Of a stretch of DNA of 64,000 nucleotides, positions 1-8,996 are shown piece after piece. The translations under genes were made by a program, and so were the position numbers. Numbering within the stretch: position 1 is the stretch's first letter; every line of letters begins with the position of its first letter. Origin of the DNA: Methylacidiphilum infernorum V4 (lineage in GTDB: Bacteria; Verrucomicrobiota; Verrucomicrobiia; Methylacidiphilales; Methylacidiphilaceae); assembly GCF_000019665.1 (NCBI RefSeq), contig NC_010794.1, positions 1,302,001 to 1,366,000 on the forward strand, given 5' to 3'. A model generated the notes under the pieces. That model made no database searches. It had not been told where the DNA came from and saw only the letters and a program-made list of their open reading frames with translations.

Positions 1-2
1 AA

Positions 3-1100
3 AAATTTGATTGCCTCTCTATATTATCTGAAAAGACCATACGCCAAGGAACTCTCCAAGGCACAATTCGCTGCCAGGTTTTATCCATCAAAGAATCCAC
101 ATCTAAAAACGGTTCGGTTTTCCTTGATATAGAGGTTGCAGATCAATCCGGCAACAAAAGAATCAAAATATGGCCTGAGTCTCAAGCTTATTCTGCTTTC
201 CTCTCCTTGCCACAAAACGCTTTCATTGAACTATCCGCGATTTTTCGTTATACCCCTTTCGGCTTACAAGCTTATGCTCATGCTCTAAGAACCCTCAATC
301 TCGAAGAAATAGAAGGATTGTTGAATACAAAGGGGAATATCCAGGTAGAGAAAGACTGGGAATTTCTTCATGCAAAAATAGCTACCCTAAAAGATCCACG
401 CCTGCGAGTTCTCTGCCAGCAATTTCTTTTGCTCTACGGCGAGAAGCTGAGAAGAGCCGCCGCAGCAAGAGAATATCATCATAATTTTCGAGGGGGACTT
501 CTTCGCCATGTTTGTCAAATGATCGAAGCGGCGGATGCCCTGATGCTAGCCTATCCCTCTTATAACTGGGACCTTGTCAAAGCGGGTATACTTTTCCATG
601 ATTGTGGGAAGCTTTGGGAAAACGATTTCCAGGAAAAAGGTTTTGCCATGAAAAGGAATAAGTCCGCGGAACTGATCGGTCATATTCCACTTGGAGTAGA
701 AGTCGTCAATTCATTGTGGAGAAGCTTGCAAAAAAACGAGGAATTTCTCAATAACTCGATTCCTCCCACAGAAGAGGTTCGCATCCATCTTCTTCATTTG
801 ATTATTGCGCACCACGGTCTTAAAGAACACGGTTCTCCGATTACTCCCCGGACTCCCGAAGCTTGGATTATCCATGTACTGGATAATCTTGACGCCAAGT
901 TAGAGATGTTCCGCTGTGCCTATGCTGAAGGAAAAGAAATTTCACCCGGAATCTTTGAAAGGAAGCCTCCTCTTGAAGGAAACCCTGTTGCCCCGCTCGA
1001 CAAGTATTCTTCCTTTTCAACTCCCCCAGAACAATCTAACCCCTTTTTGGACGCCTATGATCTGCCAAAAAAGGCTTCTGAAAAGCCATCAGAAGGATAA
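3..1100 (+). CDS. OB-fold/HD-domain 3'-5' exoribonuclease (YhaM-like), 5' end outside window
   Basis: The reading frame is open from the window edge, so the start lies upstream and only the last 365 residues are visible. The first ~90 visible residues look like an OB-fold nucleic-acid-binding domain (a stretch with VFLDIEVADQSG). After it comes an HD domain: the H of GGLLRHV, the HD pair in FHDCGKL, then IIAHHG and the D of VLDNLDAKLE. OB plus HD in this order is the architecture of YhaM/CBF1-type 3'-5' exonucleases, which trim RNA and single-stranded DNA in the cytoplasm. The C-terminus is a proline-rich tail. An internal TTG at 207 is not a likely start, because the OB fold begins before it. 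The gene is convergent with purC, 9 bases away. Confidence 0.82.
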   Translation, partial: KFDCLSILSEKTIRQGTLQGTIRCQVLSIKESTSKNGSVFLDIEVADQSGNKRIKIWPESQAYSAFLSLPQNAFIELSAIFRYTPFGLQAYAHALRTLNLEEIEGLLNTKGNIQVEKDWEFLHAKIATLKDPRLRVLCQQFLLLYGEKLRRAAAAREYHHNFRGGLLRHVCQMIEAADALMLAYPSYNWDLVKAGILFHDCGKLWENDFQEKGFAMKRNKSAELIGHIPLGVEVVNSLWRSLQKNEEFLNNSIPPTEEVRIHLLHLIIAHHGLKEHGSPITPRTPEAWIIHVLDNLDAKLEMFRCAYAEGKEISPGIFERKPPLEGNPVAPLDKYSSFSTPPEQSNPFLDAYDLPKKASEKPSEG

Positions 1101-1109
1101 GGGAAAGAC

Positions 1110-2003
1110 TTAATCGATCAGCGAAATGACCTTTTCGAACCTTTCCGGGAAAAGTCTCGCCAGCACTTCTTTGTACCTGGCTTGCATTTCTTTTATTATT
1201 TCTTCACTCAACCTCGGGGGAGGAGGTTGTTTATTCCATCCTGTTTTTTCAAGATAATGCCTAAGGATCTGCTTGTCGTAATGTGGGCAACGATCTTTAT
1301 CCCTTTCAAAATCTTCGCGCAGCCAGAAACGAGAACTGTCAGGAGTCATTAGTTCATCGATCAAAAAAATTTTTCCTTCTCTTATTCCAAATTCGAATTT
1401 CGTATCCAAAAGGATAAGACCTTTATTGAAGGCATAACTTTTGCCATGAAGGTAAAGTTCAAGGGTCAGGTTTTTCAGCAATTCGTAGTTTTCGCCAATA
1501 ATTTCTTTTGCCGATTCTTCATCCAGGGGGAGGTCATGCCCTTGCTTCGCTTTTGTTGTGGGTGTAAAAAGAGGTTCTGGCAGTGGACTCCCATAAGTCA
1601 ACCCTCTTGGCAACTTGTAGCCTCCGGCGGTCCCTTTTTCCAAGTATTCCTTCCAAGCTCCTCCCACTACATATCCACGCGCTATAAATTCTACGGGTAA
1701 AGGATCACAGGGTAGAACGCGCATTAGTCTTCCCTCCCATTCGGGAAGGTCAATTTCCAGGGGCAACTCTTCGCTGAGCAAGGCACTTGGACAGATTACA
1801 GATGTTCTCTCGAACCAGCCTAAGGCAATCTGGTTCAAAACTATTCCTTTTGAGGGAATCTCTTCTGCTAAAACACAATCAAAGGCGGATACCCTGTCTG
1901 AAGTGACCATCCAGAGTTCATTTTTCCAGTGATAAAGATCCCTCACTTTACCACTTCTTACTTTTCGAATCCCGTATTTTTCCAAGGTCTTGGATAAAGG
2001 CAT
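1110..2003 (-). CDS. purC: Phosphoribosylaminoimidazole-succinocarboxamide synthase (SAICAR synthase)
   Basis: This enzyme catalyses the ATP-dependent joining of aspartate to CAIR in de novo purine synthesis. The 297-residue protein opens with the family's N-terminal strand and GKVRDLY motif, followed by TSDRVSAFD and the substrate-binding stretch around residues 100-125 (LPVEFIARGYVVGGAW). The C-terminal half has DTKFEFG and LIDELMTPDSSRFW, which bind ATP/Mg and aspartate. The length fits the longer bacterial/yeast-like form (about 300 residues) rather than the 240-residue E. coli form. It stands alone, with no other pur gene nearby, and is convergent with the upstream exonuclease gene. Start is ATG at 2003. 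Confidence 0.95.
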   Translation of the reverse strand: MPLSKTLEKYGIRKVRSGKVRDLYHWKNELWMVTSDRVSAFDCVLAEEIPSKGIVLNQIALGWFERTSVICPSALLSEELPLEIDLPEWEGRLMRVLPCDPLPVEFIARGYVVGGAWKEYLEKGTAGGYKLPRGLTYGSPLPEPLFTPTTKAKQGHDLPLDEESAKEIIGENYELLKNLTLELYLHGKSYAFNKGLILLDTKFEFGIREGKIFLIDELMTPDSSRFWLREDFERDKDRCPHYDKQILRHYLEKTGWNKQPPPPRLSEEIIKEMQARYKEVLARLFPERFEKVISLID

Positions 2004-2091
2004 CTTTTTATTTAAACATTTTGAGTATTTTAGTTATAATATTTTTTTTATATATGTAGTTTTTTATCCCCTGGCAATCACAACATAAATT

Positions 2092-4668
2092 TTGATTAGT
2101 TTTCCCGTGACAACGTCGCCACCTTTTGAATCTCAATTTTTTTCTCAAAGAATAAAAATCCATTCCAAGTTTTTCTACGACAAAGGGAAAAAGTTTTTTA
2201 TCCAGGGAGTAAGCTATGGTCCTTTTAAACCAAGAACCGCTGAATGTTCTTTTTTTCCCCTTCCTGAAGAAGTCAAAGCGGATTTTCTTCTCATGCAGCA
2301 AGCAGGAATCAATACCCTAAGATTATACCATTTTCCCCCAGCTTGGTTTTTAGACTTGGCCAAGGAATTCAATTTGAAAATTTTAATCTCCATTCCCTGG
2401 ATTAACCGGTATGCCTACTTATCCAATCTCCAATCTTTTCAAGATTTTAAAAAGTCCTTAAAAAACAAAATCAAAGCGATTGCCGGTCACGGCACCCTGT
2501 TGGGATATTTTGTAGATAACGAGATGGCTCCGGATTGTATCCGTTTTTACGGCAGGAGAAAAATAGAAAAGCTCTTATCCGATCTTCTTCTCTTTGTAAA
2601 AGAAAACGATCCCGACGCAGCCCTCAGCTATGCAAATTTCCCTCCTACAGAATATCTTCATCCCAAGCCTGTCGATTTTTACAGTTTCAATGTCTATCTT
2701 CATAATCCAAAAGAGCTGGAAAACTATCTCTCCAGGCTTCAGAATATCGCTGGAGAAAAACCTCTTTTAATCAGTGAATTTGGCATGGATTCCTTAAGAC
2801 ATGGAGAAGAAGAACAGGCGAATCTTCTTGAAGAACATATCCGCATCGTTTTCCAATCCGGCCTTGCAGGGACAATCCTTTTCAGTTGGACCGATGAATG
2901 GTTCGCCGGAGGGATGGACGTTGAAGATTGGGCTTTCGGACTTGTAAAAAAGGATAGAAAAGCAAAAAAGAGCTATCATGTAGTCGGCAAACTGTTTCAA
3001 AACTCTTCCCTTCCCTTGTACAAAAGATTTCCCCTCGAGCGCACGCCCAAAGTGTCTGTTATCGTTTGCACCTACAATGGAGCTAAAACCCTGACCGATT
3101 GTCTATCCTCGTTGAAACGCCTTCAGTATCCAGACTATGAAATCATCGTTGTCGATGACGGATCTACGGATCATACGAGGAAAATACTTCACCAATTCCC
3201 CGAAGTGATTGCTTTCCATCAGCCTAATAAAGGACTAAGTGCAGCCAGGAACTTGGGAATTGAAAAGGCTACGGGAGAAATTGTCGCTTTTACCGATTCA
3301 GATTGTATGGCCGATCCCGATTGGCTCTATTTTATGGTCAAAACCTTGCTCAATGACCGCTATGTTGCTTGCGGGGGACCCAACTTTTCGCCCGTTCCCA
3401 GGCAATCGATCCAAGAGATTATATCCTTGGCTCCAGGATCACCCAGCCATGTTTTATTGTCGGATACTCATGCTGAACACATTCCCGGTTGCAACATGGC
3501 CTATTGGAAATGGATATTCGAAAAAATAGGATATTTCGACCCCATTTTCCGCAAGGCCGGAGACGACGTCGATATCTGTTGGAGAATTTTGTCTTCAGGT
3601 TACCAGATCGGGTTCAATCCTTCTGCAGTAATTTGGCATTACCGGAGGTTCACGGTAAAAGACTACCTGAAACAACAGATAGGCTATGGAGAAGCTGAAG
3701 CCTTGCTCCGCTTCAAACATCCCCATTACTTTGGATCCTTGGGAAATGCCCTATGGAAAGGAAGGATATATGAACAGAACCTAAGTTTTTTTTCTTTAAA
3801 AAAATCCTCCCTTTACCAAGGTATTTTTGGGACGGGCTTCTTCCAGTTCCTTTACCCCGAAAAAGAAAGCTCCTGGTCCGCTTTCCTGAAAAGCTTTGAA
3901 TACCTGTTTGTTTCTCCTTTTCTTTCCTTGTTGCTTTCTTGCTTTAAAACAACCAAACCCTTTTTATTTCTTCCCCTGCTTCCTCCTCTTCTTGCCGCTT
4001 TAAACTATACAAACAGAGTTGATAAAGAAAACAAATCCCATTCTTTTCTTTCCAAGTTCCTCCTTTTCTTTCTTGTTCTCCTCCAACCCGTAGCCAGGGG
4101 TTATAAACGCTACAAGACCTGGTTGTTTTCCAGAAAGCTTCCTCTCTCTATCCCACGGGGAATGGGCCCGGCTGACATTCTTAAATCGCTTGTCCAAAAG
4201 CCCGCTTTGCTTTCCTTCTGGTCTAAAACTGGACAGGATAGGCTATTTCTTCTAGGGGCAATATCACGAAAACTGATAAAAACAGCATCTCTATATGCCC
4301 TGGATTCCGGCTGGGATAGTTGGGACATTCATGTCTATGCCGGTCCATTTTGGGACTGTCAATTGCTCACCCTTACGGAGATTTATCCCAAGAATGAAAG
4401 AGTTATAAAAATCAAGATAAGGTTCAAGCGCACTTTCCTAAACAAAATTTCTCTTTTCCTTTTGATCCTTTCTTTATATCTTCTTTTCTTGGGATTTGGT
4501 CAAAATTCCCTTTTATTGACCCTTCCTTTGTCCCTGCTCCTGCTCTCTTTCCTATCTATTCAAAAAACGATAATAGGGATCAAGCTAAAGGAATGGATTA
4601 AGCAAACCGCCCAAGAAGTAGGGCTGGAACCGATCAATGAAGACAACAAATCAAGCAAGCCCCTCTAA
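2092..4668 (+). CDS. Fusion of a glycoside-hydrolase-like TIM barrel and a family 2 glycosyltransferase with membrane segments
   Basis: The 858-residue protein has three parts. Residues ~20-310 resemble a clan-A glycoside hydrolase (GH2/GH5-like barrel): GVSYGPF near the start, a candidate acid/base Glu in VDNEMA (~142) and a candidate nucleophile Glu in ISEFGMD (~228). Residues ~319-535 are a GT2 domain: VSVIVCTYNGA, EIIVVDDGSTD, the metal-binding DSD at ~401, and GDDVD at ~490. The C-terminal ~270 residues hold several hydrophobic segments. No QxxRW motif of processive synthases is evident. The stop overlaps the ABC transporter start by 32 bases, so the two are probably coupled and may build and export a surface glycan or glycolipid (inference). 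The annotated start is TTG; GTG at 2107 is an alternative, and neither has a clear Shine-Dalgarno site. Confidence 0.82.
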   Translation: MISFPVTTSPPFESQFFSQRIKIHSKFFYDKGKKFFIQGVSYGPFKPRTAECSFFPLPEEVKADFLLMQQAGINTLRLYHFPPAWFLDLAKEFNLKILISIPWINRYAYLSNLQSFQDFKKSLKNKIKAIAGHGTLLGYFVDNEMAPDCIRFYGRRKIEKLLSDLLLFVKENDPDAALSYANFPPTEYLHPKPVDFYSFNVYLHNPKELENYLSRLQNIAGEKPLLISEFGMDSLRHGEEEQANLLEEHIRIVFQSGLAGTILFSWTDEWFAGGMDVEDWAFGLVKKDRKAKKSYHVVGKLFQNSSLPLYKRFPLERTPKVSVIVCTYNGAKTLTDCLSSLKRLQYPDYEIIVVDDGSTDHTRKILHQFPEVIAFHQPNKGLSAARNLGIEKATGEIVAFTDSDCMADPDWLYFMVKTLLNDRYVACGGPNFSPVPRQSIQEIISLAPGSPSHVLLSDTHAEHIPGCNMAYWKWIFEKIGYFDPIFRKAGDDVDICWRILSSGYQIGFNPSAVIWHYRRFTVKDYLKQQIGYGEAEALLRFKHPHYFGSLGNALWKGRIYEQNLSFFSLKKSSLYQGIFGTGFFQFLYPEKESSWSAFLKSFEYLFVSPFLSLLLSCFKTTKPFLFLPLLPPLLAALNYTNRVDKENKSHSFLSKFLLFFLVLLQPVARGYKRYKTWLFSRKLPLSIPRGMGPADILKSLVQKPALLSFWSKTGQDRLFLLGAISRKLIKTASLYALDSGWDSWDIHVYAGPFWDCQLLTLTEIYPKNERVIKIKIRFKRTFLNKISLFLLILSLYLLFLGFGQNSLLLTLPLSLLLLSFLSIQKTIIGIKLKEWIKQTAQEVGLEPINEDNKSSKPL

Positions 4669-6508
4669 AAAAAAATCTACCCCAAGCTCCCTTTTCGATT
4701 CTTTTTCCATTTACAAAAGAACTTTACCTTATTACAGGCCGTTCCTATCAAAAATCCTCTTTTGTTTCATATTGGTCGTAATTTCTGTTGGACTCAACCT
4801 ATTAAGACCTTGGCCGGTGAAGTGGCTGATTGACGACGTCCTTTTAAAAGCTTCGAATTCTCACGGAGCTTTTCCTGTCCCGGTGCAAAACATAACGGTG
4901 ATGGTTTTTTTGGGCTGCTTTGCTCTTTTTACGATCTACCTGGTCCACAGCGGGCTGACGCTTATTATCAATTCTCTCCTATACAAGATAGCCCTTCTGG
5001 CTCTGCTTAAACTGCGAACCGACACCTTTTCCTTTCTTCAGTATCTTCCGCTTCGCTTCCACGAATCCACGCAAAGTGGGGACATTATCTATAGGATAGC
5101 CTATGACACGCAATCGATCATGACCTTGTTTATTAGAGGAGTCAGCACTATCTTTAGCTCCCTTCTCCTTCTTGTCGGCACATTGGTAGTGATGTTAAAA
5201 CTCAACTTTTACTTAGCCGTCACGGCCCTAGGAATAGCCCCCTTGTTATGGATTGTCATCGGCGTCAACACTTCAAAGATCAGGCATAAGAGCACGCAGG
5301 TGCAAGAAAAAGAAAGCAGCCTGCTTTCAGAAACTTCGGAAAGAATTTCGGCCATTCGACTCATTCAAGCTTATTCTCAAGAAGAAAAAGCTATAGCTTC
5401 TTTCAAAAATGCAGCATGGAACAGCCTCAATACTAACTATGACTATTTGCTTACGACCAATCGTTATTCTCTGCTCGTTACCCTGATCACGGCTTTGGGA
5501 ACCGCAATTATCCTCTTTATTGGTGCAAAAGAAGTTTTAAATGGCAGGCTTTCCATTGGCCAGCTTTGGATTTTTTTAAGCTACTTGGCTTCCCTCTATC
5601 AACCCATGGAACAGTTGAGTTATACCTCATGGACATTAGAAAGTGCTGCAAGTAGCTTGAAAAGAATTTTTGAGCTGTTCGACATTCCTAACGAACTGCC
5701 CGATCCTCCAAAAGGGATTGAACTTGAGCAGGTCCAAGGAAAAATAGAATTTAGGAATGTCTCATTCCAGTATAACCCTGGAAAGCCTGTTCTCAAAAAC
5801 CTCAACTTTGTCATCAATCCCGGAGAACACGTAGCCATTGTTGGTCCGACAGGATCAGGGAAAACCACTATTCTATCCCTAATTTGTCGGTTCTATGATC
5901 CTATTGAAGGAGAAATATTCATCGATGGCGTAGATATCCGCAAGATGAAGAAAAAATCCCTGCGCCAAAATATTTCTCTTGTTCTGCAAGATACCGTGCT
6001 ATTCAATACCACCGTCGAAGAAAATATCAGGTTTGGTAAAGAGCAAGCCACCCCAAGCCAAATTATCGAATCAGCCCGGAGGGCTTCCGTGGATTCTTTC
6101 ATCTCTCAATTACCCAAGGGCTATCATACGATAGTAGGAGAAAAAGGCGTTTTTTTAAGTGGCGGCCAAAGGCAAAGAGTAGGTTTGGCCAGGGCTTTTT
6201 TGAGAAATGCCCCCATTCTTCTCCTGGATGAACCCACCAGTTCCTTGGACTTAAAAACAGAGCAACAACTGGTCAGTTCCCTCCTTCTCCTTATGCAGAA
6301 CAAAACCACCCTGTTTGTTACCCACCGATTGCACGCAATCCATAACTGGAAAAGAATCCTCGTTGTTGTCGATGGGAAGATATGCGAAGAAGGAAGCGGC
6401 GAAGAACTCTTAAGGAAAAAAGGGGTTTATTACAAGATGTGGATGGCGGGAAACTTTTCTTCACTAACAAACTCTGGCAGTCTCTTTGAAAAAACCGTCC
6501 CCCTTTAA
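4637..6508 (+). CDS. ABC exporter, fused permease and ATPase (MsbA-like)
   Basis: A half-transporter of 623 residues, expected to act as a homodimer in the inner membrane. The N-terminal ~330 residues carry about six hydrophobic segments, with coupling-helix sequence such as ISAIRLIQAYSQEEKA. The nucleotide-binding domain follows: Walker A GPTGSGKTT (~403), Q-loop VLQDTVLF, ABC signature LSGGQRQRV (~505), Walker B ILLLDEP (~527) and H-loop VTHRLH (~562). All ATPase motifs look intact. This fold exports lipids, lipid-linked glycans, peptides or drugs. The 32-base overlap with the upstream GH-GT2 gene suggests a glycolipid or polysaccharide product (inference). Start ATG at 4637. Confidence 0.9.
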   Translation: MKTTNQASPSKKKSTPSSLFDSFSIYKRTLPYYRPFLSKILFCFILVVISVGLNLLRPWPVKWLIDDVLLKASNSHGAFPVPVQNITVMVFLGCFALFTIYLVHSGLTLIINSLLYKIALLALLKLRTDTFSFLQYLPLRFHESTQSGDIIYRIAYDTQSIMTLFIRGVSTIFSSLLLLVGTLVVMLKLNFYLAVTALGIAPLLWIVIGVNTSKIRHKSTQVQEKESSLLSETSERISAIRLIQAYSQEEKAIASFKNAAWNSLNTNYDYLLTTNRYSLLVTLITALGTAIILFIGAKEVLNGRLSIGQLWIFLSYLASLYQPMEQLSYTSWTLESAASSLKRIFELFDIPNELPDPPKGIELEQVQGKIEFRNVSFQYNPGKPVLKNLNFVINPGEHVAIVGPTGSGKTTILSLICRFYDPIEGEIFIDGVDIRKMKKKSLRQNISLVLQDTVLFNTTVEENIRFGKEQATPSQIIESARRASVDSFISQLPKGYHTIVGEKGVFLSGGQRQRVGLARAFLRNAPILLLDEPTSSLDLKTEQQLVSSLLLLMQNKTTLFVTHRLHAIHNWKRILVVVDGKICEEGSGEELLRKKGVYYKMWMAGNFSSLTNSGSLFEKTVPL

Positions 6509-6673
6509 TGGGCAGACCGCAATCTTTTTGTTGGTTGAAACTTTGCCTCCCCATGGGATATGAAGAGCCAAGCCCCAAGAAAGGGTGGGGTAGATCCACC
6601 AAGAAACAACGGCTCTATCAAGCGGGTTGCGGAGAGAGCTGGGAGCAAATCAGAAGAGTTTAAAAAGGAAGAG
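6509..6673. other. Intergenic region between convergent genes
   Basis: This 165-base gap separates the ABC exporter gene and the HTH-PBP regulator gene, which face each other. Short open frames cross it on both strands, but none has a ribosome-binding site or recognisable protein sequence. No strong hairpin followed by a T run was seen. Confidence 0.4.
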
Positions 6674-7834
6674 CTATTGGCTAGAAGACGACGGCTTTTC
6701 TTTGCCATGAATTTCTTTGATTATCTTTCCAAGGGAATCAAAGTTGTAGCCGGGTAGCATGGTCAATTCTTCTTTAAAATCTCCGGATTGGAGAAAATCG
6801 AGGAATTTTTCAACCGGGGGATATAAAGTTAAATCCTTAGGAACCACCAAGCAAAATTCCATCAGATAAAGAGGAATAAAATCCAAGCCTAGGAATTCTG
6901 CACAAGCCCTTGAAGTCAAAGCAACGTCGGCAAAACCATAGGAAACGGCTCGAGCCACTTCAAATGAAGAAGGCAGTTCCACCGTATAACCGTTTAGCTG
7001 ATGAGGAGATATATCCGCTTCCGAAAGGAGATGGTCAAAGAGTATGCGAGAACCCGATCCATGATCCCTGTTCACAAAACGAACCTCTTTGCGGAGAAGA
7101 TCTTCAATTTTATAAATTTTTAAGGGATTTGCTGGCTGCACAGCAAAACCTTCTTCCCACTGGCTGAAAGAAAGGATAAACCCTCCCGTTCCCATTAATG
7201 CTTCAGTACCGCTCTCAACATTGTTCTTCGGGTATTCCTTGGGAAAATGGAATCCGCCTATATGGGCAAAACCGGATTTCATAAACTCTAGAGCCTTCAG
7301 GCTCGACTGCCTAACCCACCAGAGCTTGAAATCCGAATATCGAGATAGGCGGCTCGAAAGTAAGCCTAAGGCAGGATCGCACCCGAGCAAAAAAACCTGT
7401 TTTTCCATTTCAGAATAGGGAAAAAGAAGCCTTAATTGCCTGTTATTATTGACAAGAGAAGGGAGGCGTAAAGCATTTGCTTCGAAAAAGCCCAAGGAGG
7501 TCTCAAGGGAGGTAGACGGCCACGCGATTTTCCGGCCCCTGACCTCTCCCACTACGTACCTAGTGGATATTTTCTGATTTTCATCAACCAGGACATCCGC
7601 TTCGATAAAATCGGGGCTATAGGGAAAAAGAAACTCCACAGTTTTTTCCAAAACCCTGGCCAACCTCAATGCAACGGCCGTATTGGGAACGTAAAGTCCA
7701 TTTTCCATCGCGTGAATAGTCTGCCTACTTACTCCTATTTTTGCAGCCAGTTCTTTTTGAGACAAGCCCTTGCCAATCCTCGCCAATCGGAGAGGACTAC
7801 TCAAGGTATTGTTCAAGAATAATTTTTTGGGCAT
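6674..7834 (-). CDS. One-component regulator: XRE-type HTH plus periplasmic-binding-like sensor domain
   Basis: Residues ~14-68 form an XRE/Cro helix-turn-helix (LSQKELAAKIGVSRQTIHAMENGLYVPN). The remaining ~270 residues resemble the PBP-like domain (COG1910/PF12727) related to molybdate/tungstate-binding proteins: LLGCDPALGLLSSRL, HIGGFHFP, RFVNRDHGSGSRILFDHLL and YGFADVALTSRACAEFLGLDF. No signal peptide is visible, so the sensor domain should act in the cytoplasm and bind a small ligand to control DNA binding. Relatives sit near molybdate transport or molybdopterin genes; none is here. It starts only 12 bases after the ftsZ stop on the same strand, so it could be the last gene of the dcw transcript. 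Confidence 0.85.
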   Translation of the reverse strand: MPKKLFLNNTLSSPLRLARIGKGLSQKELAAKIGVSRQTIHAMENGLYVPNTAVALRLARVLEKTVEFLFPYSPDFIEADVLVDENQKISTRYVVGEVRGRKIAWPSTSLETSLGFFEANALRLPSLVNNNRQLRLLFPYSEMEKQVFLLGCDPALGLLSSRLSRYSDFKLWWVRQSSLKALEFMKSGFAHIGGFHFPKEYPKNNVESGTEALMGTGGFILSFSQWEEGFAVQPANPLKIYKIEDLLRKEVRFVNRDHGSGSRILFDHLLSEADISPHQLNGYTVELPSSFEVARAVSYGFADVALTSRACAEFLGLDFIPLYLMEFCLVVPKDLTLYPPVEKFLDFLQSGDFKEELTMLPGYNFDSLGKIIKEIHGKEKPSSSSQ

Positions 7835-7846
7835 GGATTCAAGCCA

Positions 7847-8971
7847 TCAAATTTTTATAGAAATACCCTTTCTTAAAAATGTGGGCAGATCTAAGTTTTC
7901 CCCTTTATGGATCGTTTTATAGCTTTTTTCAAAAATTCCCGCTGGAAGTTCCTCCTCTTGAATTTTCTTTTCATCAACACCTTCAAAAGACCGGGCATTT
8001 TCTTTTTGGATATTTTCAAAATGATCAAGGTTTTCTTCTGTTTCTTCTCTAAAATAGCCGCTTAATCTAGAACTTCCTACAGCTACAAATCCCGTTTCCT
8101 TGCTTTTTTCTTCTCCTTCAACCAGGGAAACATAAAATTGCTTAAATAAGTTCTTCCCCCTTATTTTCATATCCGCTTTATCAACCTGTTTTCCGGACGG
8201 CGGCAGAAAAAAACAAGCCCATGCCGTTTTTTGATCCAGGGCAGGATCTTGGGCTGATTGGATAAAGGGCTGTATAGAGCTGAAAAGATCTTCTGTGTGC
8301 AGGGAAAAAGTATAAAAATCTTCAATATAAAGAAAGTCGGGAAAACTTTCTCTATCAAAGGAATCTTGCTTGGTTTCTTGAACGAGATTGTACCAACAAG
8401 AAATAGCAGAACCTACCTTTTTATTAAAATTCCTGTAAAGTCGGCGCCGGTCGTCTTCCGGTCCAAATACATTCTGTGCTCTATCATTGGAAAATAATAT
8501 CAATCTCAGATCCGTTTCCTGCAGGGACTGAAGAGTATCCCTCGTTATTTTCTGCCGCAACAATGTTTCTGAAATAAAAGGAAGAAAACCTATACAACTC
8601 ATGATCACCTTTTTTTGCTGAGCCTTCTTGGAAAAAAAACTTAATCCCGCACTTCCCATCCCTCCTCCAAGGCCGCATAAAACAAGCAGATGATCACAAT
8701 TGTCCAAAATCTGCTCGATGAGCTCCGCTTCATCCTCCAGGATAACTTTCGCAAAATCGACGTCCCCTTTAGATCCCTCTCCTTTTGCCCTCGTTTTTCC
8801 AAGGAGAACCCTGTAGTCAGCCAGACTTCCCTCTACACAGCAGTAATCAGAGTCCAGAGCATAAAAAAGACCCCTTTTTTCTTCGGTCAGTATCCATTCA
8901 TCAAGGAGATTTATTCCTGCCCCTCCTATCCCAACGATAACGGTCTTCAACAATACCCTCCCTTCCTTCAT
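7847..8971 (-). CDS. ftsZ: Highly divergent cell-division GTPase FtsZ
   Basis: Position directly after ftsQ-ftsA and the sequence itself support FtsZ. The N-terminal nucleotide loop reads VGIGGAGINLLDEW; the tubulin-signature loop is GLGGGMGSAG (~100-109) instead of the usual GGGTGTG. GFLPF and LILFSND match the T5/T6 regions. The extreme C-terminus, NLDLPTFLRKG, matches the conserved peptide by which FtsZ binds FtsA (E. coli LDIPAFLRK). The T7 catalytic loop (usual NVDFADV) is not recognisable; the equivalent stretch reads SFPDFLYIEDF. GTP hydrolysis may therefore be altered (inference). The ATG at 8971 is used here. A TTG at 8950 has a better Shine-Dalgarno site (GGGAGG, 6 bases upstream) and would remove 7 residues. 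Confidence 0.85.
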   Translation of the reverse strand: MKEGRVLLKTVIVGIGGAGINLLDEWILTEEKRGLFYALDSDYCCVEGSLADYRVLLGKTRAKGEGSKGDVDFAKVILEDEAELIEQILDNCDHLLVLCGLGGGMGSAGLSFFSKKAQQKKVIMSCIGFLPFISETLLRQKITRDTLQSLQETDLRLILFSNDRAQNVFGPEDDRRRLYRNFNKKVGSAISCWYNLVQETKQDSFDRESFPDFLYIEDFYTFSLHTEDLFSSIQPFIQSAQDPALDQKTAWACFFLPPSGKQVDKADMKIRGKNLFKQFYVSLVEGEEKSKETGFVAVGSSRLSGYFREETEENLDHFENIQKENARSFEGVDEKKIQEEELPAGIFEKSYKTIHKGENLDLPTFLRKGISIKI

Positions 8972-8996
8972 TCTCAATTATAAAGGAGTCCTGGAA

